From NCBI GenBank assembly GCA_023457475.1, contig JAEWLO010000106.1:1-7480 (forward strand): DNA of 7,480 nt, in the 5' to 3' direction. Positions 1 through 5,372 of this stretch are shown in pieces; the stretch's first letter is position 1, and each line of letters begins with the position of its first letter. The notes below the pieces were generated by a model. It saw only the letters and a program-made list of their open reading frames with translations, made no database searches and was not told where the DNA came from. Position numbers and translations under genes: made by a program. Source of the DNA: Pseudomonadota bacterium. GTDB taxonomy: Bacteria > Pseudomonadota > Gammaproteobacteria > Xanthomonadales > Xanthomonadaceae.

Positions 1-53
1 CCCCCGCCGGCCCCCCGCCCCCCCCCCCCCCACGACCCCGGGGGCCCCGGGGC
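1..53. repeat. C/G-only low-complexity tract upstream of ffh
   Basis: The first 31 bases contain only C and G (27 C, 4 G), including an uninterrupted run of 14 C at 18-31. A C4-G5-C4-G4 palindromic block follows at 36-52. No T occurs before position 54. The minus strand therefore carries G-runs of 14, 6 and 5, which could form a G-quadruplex. No gene is visible here. It may be genuine upstream DNA or a contig-edge or homopolymer artefact; the sequence alone cannot decide. Confidence 0.75.
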
Positions 54-71
54 TCCGCCCGGCGGACCGGC

Positions 72-77
72 TATACT
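72..77 (+). promoter_or_regulatory. Probable ffh promoter -10 box (TATACT)
   Basis: TATACT at 72-77 matches the sigma70 -10 consensus at five of six positions and lies 39 bases before the ffh ATG. That predicts a start near 84 and a 5' leader of about 33 nt. The expected -35 position (about 49-54, GGGGCT) does not resemble TTGACA, so the promoter is either weak at -35 or helped by an activator. The Shine-Dalgarno match before ffh is only AGG at 106-108. Confidence 0.55.
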
Positions 78-116
78 GTCGATCTCTCTGTCTTTCGTTC
101 AGAACAGGTTGCATCC

Positions 117-1496
117 ATGTTCGAGTCCCTGACCCAGCGCCTCTCCGGCACCATCGAGCGGCTGCGTGGCCGCGGCCGCCTCACCGAGGAAAACATCCGC
201 GAGGCCACGCGTGAAGTGCGCATTGCGCTGCTCGAGGCCGATGTGGCCCTGCCCGTGGTGCAGGCGCTGGTGGAACGCATCAAGGTGCGCGCGGTCGGCC
301 AGGAAGTGCTCAAGTCGCTGACTCCCGGCCAGGCGCTGATCAAGGTCGTGCGCGCCGAGCTGACCGCCGTGATGGGTGCGGCCGCCAGCGACCTGAACCT
401 CAACGTCCCGGCTCCGGCGGTGATCCTGATGGCCGGCCTGCAGGGCGCGGGCAAGACCACCACCGTCGGCAAGCTGGCCAAGCACCTGAAGGAAAAGCGC
501 AAGAAGAAGGTGATGGTGGTCTCGGCCGACGTCTACCGTCCGGCGGCCATCGAGCAGTTGAAGACGCTGGCCGACCAGGTCGGGGTACTGTTCTTCCCGT
601 CCACCGCCGACCAGAAGCCGGAAGCCATCGTGCGCGCCGCCATCGACGACGCGCGCCGCTCGTTCGTGGACGTGCTGCTGGTCGATACCGCCGGCCGCCT
701 CGCCATTGACGAAGCGATGATGGTCGAGATCAAGGCGCTGCATGCCGCGATCAACCCGGCCGAGACCCTGTTTGTGGTCGACGCCATGACTGGCCAGGAC
801 GCCGCCAACACCGCCAAGGCCTTCGGTGACGCATTGCCGCTGACTGGCGTAGTGCTGACCAAGACCGACGGCGACGCCCGCGGCGGTGCCGCGCTGAGCG
901 TGCGCTACATCACCGGCAAGCCGATCAAGTTCGTCGGCGTCAGCGAAAAGCCTGACGGTCTGGACGTGTTCCATCCGGACCGCATGGCCAGCCGCATCCT
1001 CGACATGGGCGACGTGCTCTCGCTGGTGGAGCAGGTTGAGCAGCAGGTCGACAAGGACAAGGCCGCCAAGCTGGCGGAGAAGGTCGCCAAGGGCAAGAAG
1101 TTCGACCTCAACGACATGCGCGACCAGCTCGAGCAGATGCAGAACATGGGCGGCATCGGCGGCCTGATGGACAAGCTGCCGGGCCTGGGCCAGATTCCCG
1201 AGCACCTCAAGCAGCAGGTCAGCCAGGGCAAGGAAGTGCCGCGCATGATCGCCATCATCAATTCGATGACCAAGCGCGAGCGCCGCAACCCGGGCCTGCT
1301 CAATGGTTCGCGCCGCGCGCGCATCGCGCGCGGTTCCGGCCTCACCCCCGCCGACGTCAACAAGCTGATGAAGCAGTATCAGCAGATGGAAAAGATGATG
1401 AGCAAGATGGCCGGCGGCGGCATGAAGGGCATGATGCGCAGCATGAAGGGCATGATGGGGGCCATGGGCGGCCGCGGCGGACTGCCGTTCCGCTGA
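117..1496 (+). CDS. ffh: Signal recognition particle GTPase Ffh (SRP54)
   Basis: Ffh binds 4.5S RNA and N-terminal signal sequences emerging from the ribosome, then docks with FtsY to deliver inner-membrane proteins to SecYEG. The 459-residue product is full length. It has the N-domain start MFESLTQRLS, then the G domain with the P-loop GLQGAGKTT (107-115), DVYRPAAIEQL (138-148), DTAGR (190-194) and TKTDGDARGG (248-257). The G-to-M linker (about 274-300) reads ILDMGDV where ILGMGDV is usual. A Met-rich M domain runs from about 330, with the RNA-binding helix GSGLTPADVNKLMKQ at 407-421. The ATG start matches the family N-terminus. The tail (426-459) is Met/Gly-rich with a 7-residue tandem repeat. 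In E. coli ffh lies directly before rpsP; here two metabolic genes intervene. No T-tailed terminator follows the stop before the one inside the next gene. Confidence 0.98.
   Translation: MFESLTQRLSGTIERLRGRGRLTEENIREATREVRIALLEADVALPVVQALVERIKVRAVGQEVLKSLTPGQALIKVVRAELTAVMGAAASDLNLNVPAPAVILMAGLQGAGKTTTVGKLAKHLKEKRKKKVMVVSADVYRPAAIEQLKTLADQVGVLFFPSTADQKPEAIVRAAIDDARRSFVDVLLVDTAGRLAIDEAMMVEIKALHAAINPAETLFVVDAMTGQDAANTAKAFGDALPLTGVVLTKTDGDARGGAALSVRYITGKPIKFVGVSEKPDGLDVFHPDRMASRILDMGDVLSLVEQVEQQVDKDKAAKLAEKVAKGKKFDLNDMRDQLEQMQNMGGIGGLMDKLPGLGQIPEHLKQQVSQGKEVPRMIAIINSMTKRERRNPGLLNGSRRARIARGSGLTPADVNKLMKQYQQMEKMMSKMAGGGMKGMMRSMKGMMGAMGGRGGLPFR
1420..1457 (+). repeat. 21-bp tandem repeat in the ffh 3' end
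   Basis: The 17-mer GCATGAAGGGCATGATG occurs at 1420-1436 and again at 1441-1457, a period of 21 bases or seven codons. It encodes MKGMMRS followed by MKGMMGA in the Met-rich tail of the Ffh M domain. It is a short in-frame repeat of the kind that can expand or contract without breaking the frame. Confidence 0.8.
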
Positions 1497-1518
1497 GACA
1501 CGCAGGGCGTGTCGCTAC
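1497..1518 (-). repeat. Possible divergent GTAG-type REP element (7-bp hairpin)
   Basis: Immediately after the ffh stop, GACACGC (1497-1503) and GCGTGTC (1507-1513) form a perfect 7-bp stem with an AGG loop. Read on the minus strand the unit is GTAGC, then 7-bp arm, 3-nt loop, 7-bp arm. This is the same 5+7+3+7 architecture as the clear GTAG-REP monomer at 7423-7444, but with a different stem sequence. There is no T-run after it, so it is not a classical terminator. It may still act as a 3' mRNA end stabiliser for ffh. Assignment to the REP family is an inference from architecture. Confidence 0.45.
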
Positions 1519-1546
1519 GCCGGGCGTTGAGCCGCGCGCAGGGGCG

Positions 1547-1574
1547 TATGCTGTGGGGCAACTGGTCCCCACAG
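1547..1574 (+). promoter_or_regulatory. Weak -10-like box and 8-bp inverted repeat before the flavoenzyme gene
   Basis: TATGCT at 1547-1552 resembles a -10 box; a TTGAGC at 1527-1532 is only 14 bp away, too close for a good -35. CTGTGGGG (1551-1558) and CCCCACAG (1567-1574) form a perfect 8-bp inverted repeat around an 8-nt centre, overlapping the -10-like box. This could be a repressor operator or a leader hairpin. A possible GTG start at 1553 lies inside the repeat and is less likely than the GTG at 1586. Confidence 0.4.
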
Positions 1575-1585
1575 GTGCGCCGAGC

Positions 1586-2662
1586 GTGAGCAACCCGCGA
1601 ATTCTCGAACGCGCCGACAGTTTCTGTCGGCGTTTTTCGTTGCAGTCCCCGATCCTGCTGGCCCCGATGGCCGGGGCCTGTCCCGTGTCGCTTTCAGCCA
1701 CGCTGGCGAATGCCGGCAGCATGGGCGCGATGGGCGCGGTCCTGTCGCAGCCGCAGGACATCGTGCAGTGGATGACCGCGTTCCGTGCGCAGTCGAACGG
1801 GCCAGCCCAGGTCAACGTGTGGATCCCCGACGAACTGCCGGTGCGCGACCCCGCTGCCGAAGCGGCGACCCGCGCGTTCCTGGCTCAGTGGGGGCCGGAA
1901 GTGGCGGCCAGTGCCGGTGACGCAGGGCCGGCTGATTTCGATGCACAGTTCGATGCGTTGATCGCGTCGCGTCCTGCGGTGGCATCCAGCATCATGGGGG
2001 TGTTCTCGGCTGTGCAGGTGCAGCGCCTGAAGGACGCCGGCATCGCGTGGTTCGCCAATGCCACGACCCTGGCCGAGGCGCGCGCGGCCGAGCAGGCCGG
2101 GGCCGACGCCGTGGTGGCGCAGGGCTTCGAGGCCGGCGGGCATCGCGGTGCCTTTGACCCGGCCAACGCCGAGCGCCAGCTGGTGGGGCTGTTCGCCCTG
2201 CTGCCACGGTTGGCCGACCATGTGAACATTCCGGTGATCGCCGCCGGTGGCATTGCCGATGGCCGGGGCGTGGCCGCGGCTCTGCTGTTGGGAGCCAGTG
2301 CGGTGCAGGTGGGTACGGCCTTCCTGCGCACGCCCGAATGCGCGATCGATCCGGCCTGGTCGCAGGCGCTGGCCGAGGCCGAACCGGAGGACACCTGGCC
2401 GACGCGCGCCTTCAGCGGACGGCTGGGGCGCGGTCTGGCGACGCCGTATGTGCGTGCGGCGGCCGCCGCCGGTGCGCCGCCGCCGCAGCCCTATCCCGTG
2501 CAGCGCGGCTTGACCGCGCCGATGCGCGCGCAGGCCAATCGCGAGCACCGTATCGACGCCATGCAGGCGTGGGCGGGGCAGTCGGCGTGGATGGCGTCGG
2601 CGCAACCGGCGGCCGAGGTGCTGCACGGGTTGTGGCAAGACGCTCGAGCACTGCTGGCGTGA
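1586..2662 (+). CDS. Nitronate monooxygenase-like FMN flavoenzyme (2-nitropropane dioxygenase family)
   Basis: Enzymes of this family use FMN and O2 to oxidise alkyl nitronates, including toxic propionate 3-nitronate, to carbonyl compounds. The product is 358 residues, cytosolic, with a TIM-barrel pattern. Numbered from GTG 1586, features are LAPMAGACP (25-33) at the first FMN-contacting loop, FEAGGHRGAFD (181-191) containing the conserved candidate catalytic His186, AAGGIADGRG (219-228) and LLGASAVQVGTAFL (234-247) for the FMN phosphate, and AGQSAWMASAQPA (330-342) near the C-terminus. The frame opens at GTG 1553, but that start lies in an inverted repeat beside a -10-like box and adds 11 unconserved-looking residues; 1586 has AGG at 1573-1575. 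A terminator-like hairpin lies in codons 9-17. The stop overlaps the next gene by four bases. The physiological substrate cannot be read from sequence; a FabK-like enoyl reductase is a less likely alternative. Confidence 0.88.
   Translation: MSNPRILERADSFCRRFSLQSPILLAPMAGACPVSLSATLANAGSMGAMGAVLSQPQDIVQWMTAFRAQSNGPAQVNVWIPDELPVRDPAAEAATRAFLAQWGPEVAASAGDAGPADFDAQFDALIASRPAVASSIMGVFSAVQVQRLKDAGIAWFANATTLAEARAAEQAGADAVVAQGFEAGGHRGAFDPANAERQLVGLFALLPRLADHVNIPVIAAGGIADGRGVAAALLLGASAVQVGTAFLRTPECAIDPAWSQALAEAEPEDTWPTRAFSGRLGRGLATPYVRAAAAAGAPPPQPYPVQRGLTAPMRAQANREHRIDAMQAWAGQSAWMASAQPAAEVLHGLWQDARALLA
1612..1637 (+). terminator. Terminator-like hairpin plus T5 inside the flavoenzyme coding start
   Basis: CGCCGACAG (1612-1620) and CTGTCGGCG (1624-1632) form a perfect 9-bp stem with a TTT loop, followed directly by TTTTT (1633-1637). 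This is the layout of a Rho-independent terminator, yet it falls within codons 9-18 of the flavoenzyme gene. It could end ffh read-through, or act as an attenuator that translating ribosomes would disrupt. A second CGCCGA at 1578-1583 could compete for the 3' arm. Confidence 0.55.
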
Positions 2663-3441
2663 GCCTGTATTGCAACGGGGCGCTCGCGCGCGCTGAAGAC
2701 CTGGCCGGTACGCTGGTCAACTATGGCCACTTCACCTCCCTGCAGGTGCGGGGTGGGGCGGTGCAGGGGTTGGATCTGCATCTGCGGCGACTGCTGCAGG
2801 GCACGGTGCGGCTGTTCGGCACTTCGCTGGAAGGCACGCAGGTGCAGCGATGGATCGCAGAGGCGCTGCAGGCGCAGGACGAGGTGGATGCCTCGGTTCG
2901 GGTCACCGTGTTCTCACGCGCGTTCGACTTCCGCGATCCGCTGAAGGCGGTGCCGGTGGACGTGCTGGTGGCGGTGTCCGCGCCGGTGTCCGTGAGCGCC
3001 CAGCCGAGGCGGGTGCGCAGCGTGGCCTACCAGCGCGAGATGCCTGAACTGAAGCACGTGGGCACGTTCCCGCTGTTCCAGCAGCGCCGGCTGGCGCTGC
3101 AGGCCGGCTTCGATGACGCCTTGTTCGTCGATGCGCGCGGGCAGGTGAGTGAGGGTACTACCTGGAACGTGGCGTTTGCGCGCGGGAATGAGGTGGTGTG
3201 GCCGCAGGCTGAGGCGCTGCGGGGGACGCACGAGCGGTTGCTGCAGGCCGGGTGGGGGGGAGAACCGGTGGTGCGGCCGATCGGGCTGGCTGACCTCGGG
3301 CAGTTCGATGCCGCCATCGCCTGCAATTCGGCCGGGGTGTGGCCGGTGGGATCGGTGGACGAACAGGTGTTTCCGGAGTCGGCGGCGCTCTGTGCGCGGG
3401 CGATTGAGGCGCTTTCCGCCACGCGTTGGGATCCGTTGTAG
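2659..3441 (+). CDS. Class IV PLP-dependent aminotransferase / aminodeoxychorismate lyase-like protein
   Basis: Fold-type IV PLP enzyme, 260 residues, cytosolic, in the same broad family as PabC (4-amino-4-deoxychorismate lyase), branched-chain and D-amino acid aminotransferases. Visible features are YGHFTSLQVRGG (22-33) and the GLDLHLRRL helix (37-45). The likely PLP-binding Lys132 is in ELKHVGTFPLFQQRR, aligning with the LKTLNR lysine segment of PabC. VSEGTTWN (163-170) has the conserved Glu165 and Asn170, and EALRGTHERLL follows near the C-terminus at the phosphate-binding position. The frame is open further upstream, but GTG 2659 matches the family N-terminus and overlaps the flavoenzyme stop as GTGA, implying translational coupling; no clear Shine-Dalgarno is seen. 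A pabC role in folate synthesis is possible, but the protein looks more like uncharacterised class IV relatives, so no symbol is given. Confidence 0.85.
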   Translation: MSLYCNGALARAEDLAGTLVNYGHFTSLQVRGGAVQGLDLHLRRLLQGTVRLFGTSLEGTQVQRWIAEALQAQDEVDASVRVTVFSRAFDFRDPLKAVPVDVLVAVSAPVSVSAQPRRVRSVAYQREMPELKHVGTFPLFQQRRLALQAGFDDALFVDARGQVSEGTTWNVAFARGNEVVWPQAEALRGTHERLLQAGWGGEPVVRPIGLADLGQFDAAIACNSAGVWPVGSVDEQVFPESAALCARAIEALSATRWDPL

Positions 3442-3504
3442 GCGGCGAGCGTGGCCGGACCTCGCGGGGCGTGATGCCCATTCATCTTCACGGCACCGGC
3501 GTAC

Positions 3505-3533
3505 TTGGAATGCCCGGCCGGCCCCGCTATAAT
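3505..3533 (+). promoter_or_regulatory. Strong sigma70 promoter of rpsP (TTGGAA-17-TATAAT)
   Basis: TTGGAA (3505-3510) and a perfect TATAAT (3528-3533) are separated by 17 bp, close to the sigma70 optimum. Transcription should start near 3540, giving a leader of about 45 nt. The leader contains a small CGCCA/TGGCG hairpin (3547-3551 with 3555-3559). This sets rpsP-rimM-trmD apart from the upstream flavoenzyme/PLP pair. The rest of the 143-bp gap after 3441 shows no gene and no T-tailed terminator. Confidence 0.85.
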
Positions 3534-3584
3534 CGCCGGCTTACCGCGCCATCCTGGCGACTGGGCTACAGAGGAAATACCACC

Positions 3585-3845
3585 ATGGTCAAGATTCGAC
3601 TGACCCGCGGCGGCGCCAAGAAGCGTCCGTTCTACCACATCATCGTGACCGACGTCCGTAGCGCCCGTGACGGCCGCAACATCGAGCGCGTCGGCTACTA
3701 CAACCCGGTGGCCCAGGGTGCCGAGCAGCGCATCGTGCTGGACCTGCCGCTGGTCGACAAGTGGGTCGCCAAGGGCGCCCAGATGACCGACAAGGTCCGC
3801 AACCTGTACAAGGAAGCGACCAAGGCCCAGGCCGCTGCGGCCTGA
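3585..3845 (+). CDS. rpsP: 30S ribosomal protein S16
   Basis: S16 is a small, early-assembling protein of the 30S body that binds 16S rRNA. The product has 86 residues, near the usual length. It shows the family start MVKIRLTRGGAKKRPFY (1-17), DGRNIERVGYYNP (29-41) and VDKWVAKGAQMTDKV (57-71), with a short Ala-rich end. ATG 3585 is preceded by AGAGGA at 3570-3575, nine bases away, a good ribosome binding site in keeping with a highly expressed gene. An upstream in-frame start at 3426 lies before the promoter and adds residues foreign to S16. It is the first gene of the rpsP-rimM-trmD unit. Confidence 0.98.
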   Translation: MVKIRLTRGGAKKRPFYHIIVTDVRSARDGRNIERVGYYNPVAQGAEQRIVLDLPLVDKWVAKGAQMTDKVRNLYKEATKAQAAAA

Positions 3846-3849
3846 TCCT

Positions 3850-3876
3850 GACGGGCCGCGCCTGGCGCGGCCCGTC
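3850..3876 (+). promoter_or_regulatory. 12-bp hairpin between rpsP and rimM
   Basis: GACGGGCCGCGC (3850-3861) and GCGCGGCCCGTC (3865-3876) pair perfectly with a CTG loop, filling most of the 42-bp gap. No T-run follows, so it is unlikely to be an efficient intrinsic terminator. It may protect the rpsP 3' end, cause partial termination or processing, or hinder rimM initiation, whose ATG is 11 bases further on with no good Shine-Dalgarno. Confidence 0.7.
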
Positions 3877-3887
3877 GGCTTACGCAG

Positions 3888-4400
3888 ATGAAAGATATCG
3901 AGCGCCGCATCCTGCTGGGCAGGATTGTCGGCGCTTTTGGTGTGCGAGGCGAGATCAAGCTTGAGTCCTGGACCGAGCCGCGTTCCGCCATCTTCAATTA
4001 TCAGCCCTGGATCCTGCGCACGCCCGCCGGCCAGGAAAGCACCCTCAAGGGCGCGCGCGGACGTCAGTCCGGCAAGCATCTGGTGGCGGTGTTCCCCGAC
4101 GTGACCGACCGCGATGTGGTCGAGGCCATGTACGGGACCGAAGTTTACGTGCCGCGCAGCGCGCTGCCGCCGCCGAAGCCCGACGAGTACTACTGGGTCG
4201 ACCTGGAAGGGTTGCAGGTGCGTACCGTGGACGGCGTCGAGCTGGGCCGCGTGTCCCATCTGTTCTCCACCGGCTCCAATGATGTGCTGGTGGTGCAGGG
4301 CGCGCGCGAGCGCATGATTCCGTTCGTGCAGCCTGATTTCGTGGTCTCGGTGGACTTCGAGGCAAATCTGGTCGTGGTCGACTGGGATCCGGAGTTCTGA
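3888..4400 (+). CDS. rimM: Ribosome maturation factor RimM
   Basis: RimM binds S19 and helps fold the 30S head during late subunit assembly. The 170-residue product has normal length. The N-terminal RimM barrel contains GRIVGAFGVRGEIKL (11-25). The C-terminal PRC-barrel domain begins near 97, with the functionally important EYYWVDLEGL stretch (100-109; paired aromatics Tyr101/Tyr102, Trp103), then GSNDVLVVQ (129-137) and ERMIPFV (141-147). ATG 3888 matches the usual N-terminus; upstream of it only a weak purine match is seen, right after the strong 3850-3876 hairpin. That fits the low expression of rimM relative to the flanking ribosomal proteins known from E. coli. The stop is three bases before the trmD start. 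Confidence 0.97.
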   Translation: MKDIERRILLGRIVGAFGVRGEIKLESWTEPRSAIFNYQPWILRTPAGQESTLKGARGRQSGKHLVAVFPDVTDRDVVEAMYGTEVYVPRSALPPPKPDEYYWVDLEGLQVRTVDGVELGRVSHLFSTGSNDVLVVQGARERMIPFVQPDFVVSVDFEANLVVVDWDPEF

Positions 4401-4403
4401 CCG

Positions 4404-5153
4404 GTGCGCATTGACGTCATCACCCTGTTCCCGGAGTTCATGGCGCAGTCGGCCGCGCTGGGCGTGGTCGGCCGAGCCGCCGAACGCGGTCTGCTCGACC
4501 TGCATGGCTGGAATCCGAGGGACTATGCTGAAGGCAACTACCGCCGGGTGGACGACCGTCCGTTCGGCGGCGGCCCCGGCATGGTGATGCTGATCGAGCC
4601 GCTGCGGGCGTGCCTCGCGGCGGCCAGGGCGGCCGATCCGACCCCGGCCCCGGTGATCTACCTCAGCCCCCAGGGCCGGCCGCTCACCCAGGCCAAGGTC
4701 CGGGAACTGGCGGCGCTGCCGCGCATGATCCTGCTCTGCGGCCGCTACGAGGGCGTGGACGAGCGCTTCCTCGAGGCCAGCGTGGACGAGGAGATCTCCA
4801 TCGGCGATTACGTCCTGTCCGGCGGCGAGCTGGGCGCGGCGGTGATCGTGGACGCGGTGACCCGGCTGCAGGAAGGGGCATTGAACGACGCCGAATCGGC
4901 CGCCCAGGACAGTTTCGAAGGCCCGCAGGGGCTGCTGGACTGCCCGCATTACAGCCAGCCCGCGCAACATGAATGGGGCGATGTTCCCGACGTACTGCGC
5001 TCGGGCAACCACGCCGCCATCGCCCGCTGGCGCCACCAGCAGTCGCTGCTGCGGACCGCTGAACGGCGGCCGGATCTGCTGGACGAGGATGCCCTGTCCA
5101 AGGTCGACCGCCAGCTGCTGGCCCAGGCCCGCGAGGGCGGGCTGGACCGGTAA
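4404..5153 (+). CDS. trmD: tRNA (guanine-37-N1)-methyltransferase TrmD
   Basis: TrmD uses S-adenosylmethionine to methylate G37 beside the anticodon, preventing +1 frameshifting. It is a SPOUT-class trefoil-knot dimer. The 249-residue product has MRIDVITLFPEF at the start, DDRPFGGGPGMVM (51-63), YLSPQGRPLTQ (86-96), LCGRYEGVDERF (111-122) and the knot segment SIGDYVLSGGELG (132-144). Arg154 and Asp169 (in QDSFEG) coincide with the catalytic Arg/Asp positions of the E. coli enzyme. DCPHYSQP (179-186) and SGNHAAI follow. The start is GTG at 4404, with GGAG at 4391-4394 inside the end of rimM; the three-base gap suggests coupling. A GTAG-REP dimer follows the stop. Confidence 0.98.
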   Translation: MRIDVITLFPEFMAQSAALGVVGRAAERGLLDLHGWNPRDYAEGNYRRVDDRPFGGGPGMVMLIEPLRACLAAARAADPTPAPVIYLSPQGRPLTQAKVRELAALPRMILLCGRYEGVDERFLEASVDEEISIGDYVLSGGELGAAVIVDAVTRLQEGALNDAESAAQDSFEGPQGLLDCPHYSQPAQHEWGDVPDVLRSGNHAAIARWRHQQSLLRTAERRPDLLDEDALSKVDRQLLAQAREGGLDR

Positions 5154-5170
5154 CACGGGGCTGCGTGAAA

Positions 5171-5235
5171 CCGGTAGCGCCCGCCGTTGGCCGGCCCGGG
5201 CGGTCCGTGTGCCGACCAACGGCCGGCGCTACCGG
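5171..5235. repeat. GTAG-type REP inverted dimer (SMAG-like)
   Basis: Two 25-base arms (5171-5195 and 5211-5235) are inverted copies with two mismatches around a 15-base centre. Each arm starts at its outer end with CCGGTAGCGCC and carries an internal short palindrome. This matches the GTAG-headed REP family common in Stenotrophomonas (SMAG), thought to be mobilised by REP-associated tyrosine transposases (RAYT); no such transposase is in the window. In RNA it would fold into a long hairpin after trmD, able to block 3' exonucleases or cause Rho-dependent or partial termination. It is not followed by a T-run. Confidence 0.88.
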
Positions 5236-5241
5236 GTTGAG

Positions 5242-5271
5242 TTGCCAGCAGGCCCGCAGTCACGCTAGAAT
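5242..5271 (+). promoter_or_regulatory. rplS promoter (TTGCCA-18-TAGAAT)
   Basis: TTGCCA (5242-5247) and TAGAAT (5266-5271) are 18 bp apart and resemble sigma70 elements well. The -35 box begins seven bases after the REP dimer ends. The predicted start near 5278 gives rplS a leader of about 120 nt, so L19 can be made independently of the rpsP promoter. Confidence 0.72.
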
Positions 5272-5280
5272 CGCGGATTC

Positions 5281-5372
5281 CCAAAGGGCCTTTCATGCCC
5301 CTTGGTGGAATCCCTACAAAAAACGTGCAGCACAGTCCGGTGACTGCATGAGCCCACGTTGTCGAAACGACA
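5281..5372 (+). promoter_or_regulatory. Putative structured leader of rplS
   Basis: Three possible hairpins are visible: CCAAAGGG/CCCCTTGG (5281-5288 with 5298-5305, one A-C mismatch), CAGTC/GACTG (5333-5337 with 5342-5346, CGGT loop), and TGTCG/CGACA (5360-5364 with 5368-5372, AAA loop). TGCAG (5326-5330) with CTGCA (5344-5348) is an alternative to the second. Stems are short, so significance rests on conservation, which is not testable here. L19 leaders that control rplS are known in Firmicutes; I recognise no match to them here. Confidence 0.35.
5295..5351 (+). other. Candidate leader ORF 1 upstream of rplS (18 codons)
   Basis: ATG 5295 to TGA 5349-5351 encodes MPLGGIPTKNVQHSPVTA. The ATG lies in the loop of the first leader hairpin, and an AGGG (5285-5288) seven bases upstream is a weak Shine-Dalgarno. 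Its stop overlaps the start of the second leader ORF as ATGA. No homology is recognised, and short open frames are common in GC-rich DNA. Confidence 0.22.

Noticed and set aside
99..1205. 368-codon minus-strand open frame opposite ffh
   Set aside because: It is an antisense shadow of the strongly supported ffh gene, rich in Gly/His/Leu with no family motif.
1553..1585. GTG 1553 as the start of the flavoenzyme
   Set aside because: It sits inside the 1551-1574 inverted repeat, next to the -10-like box. The GTG at 1586 has an AGG upstream and gives the expected N-terminal length.
2338..2658. Extending the class IV enzyme upstream to ATG 2338
   Set aside because: The 107 extra residues overlap the flavoenzyme in another frame and are low-complexity Arg/Gly/Ala. 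The family N-terminus begins at GTG 2659.
3655..3674. GTAGCGCCC motif inside rpsP resembling a REP head
   Set aside because: It has no palindromic stem of the REP type and is fully explained by conserved S16 codons.
3027..5219. 730-codon open frame on the minus strand across the class IV enzyme, rpsP, rimM and trmD
   Set aside because: It is antisense to four genes with clear family signatures. Its His/Arg/Gly-rich composition is typical of antisense frames in GC-rich coding DNA, and it shows no recognisable domain.
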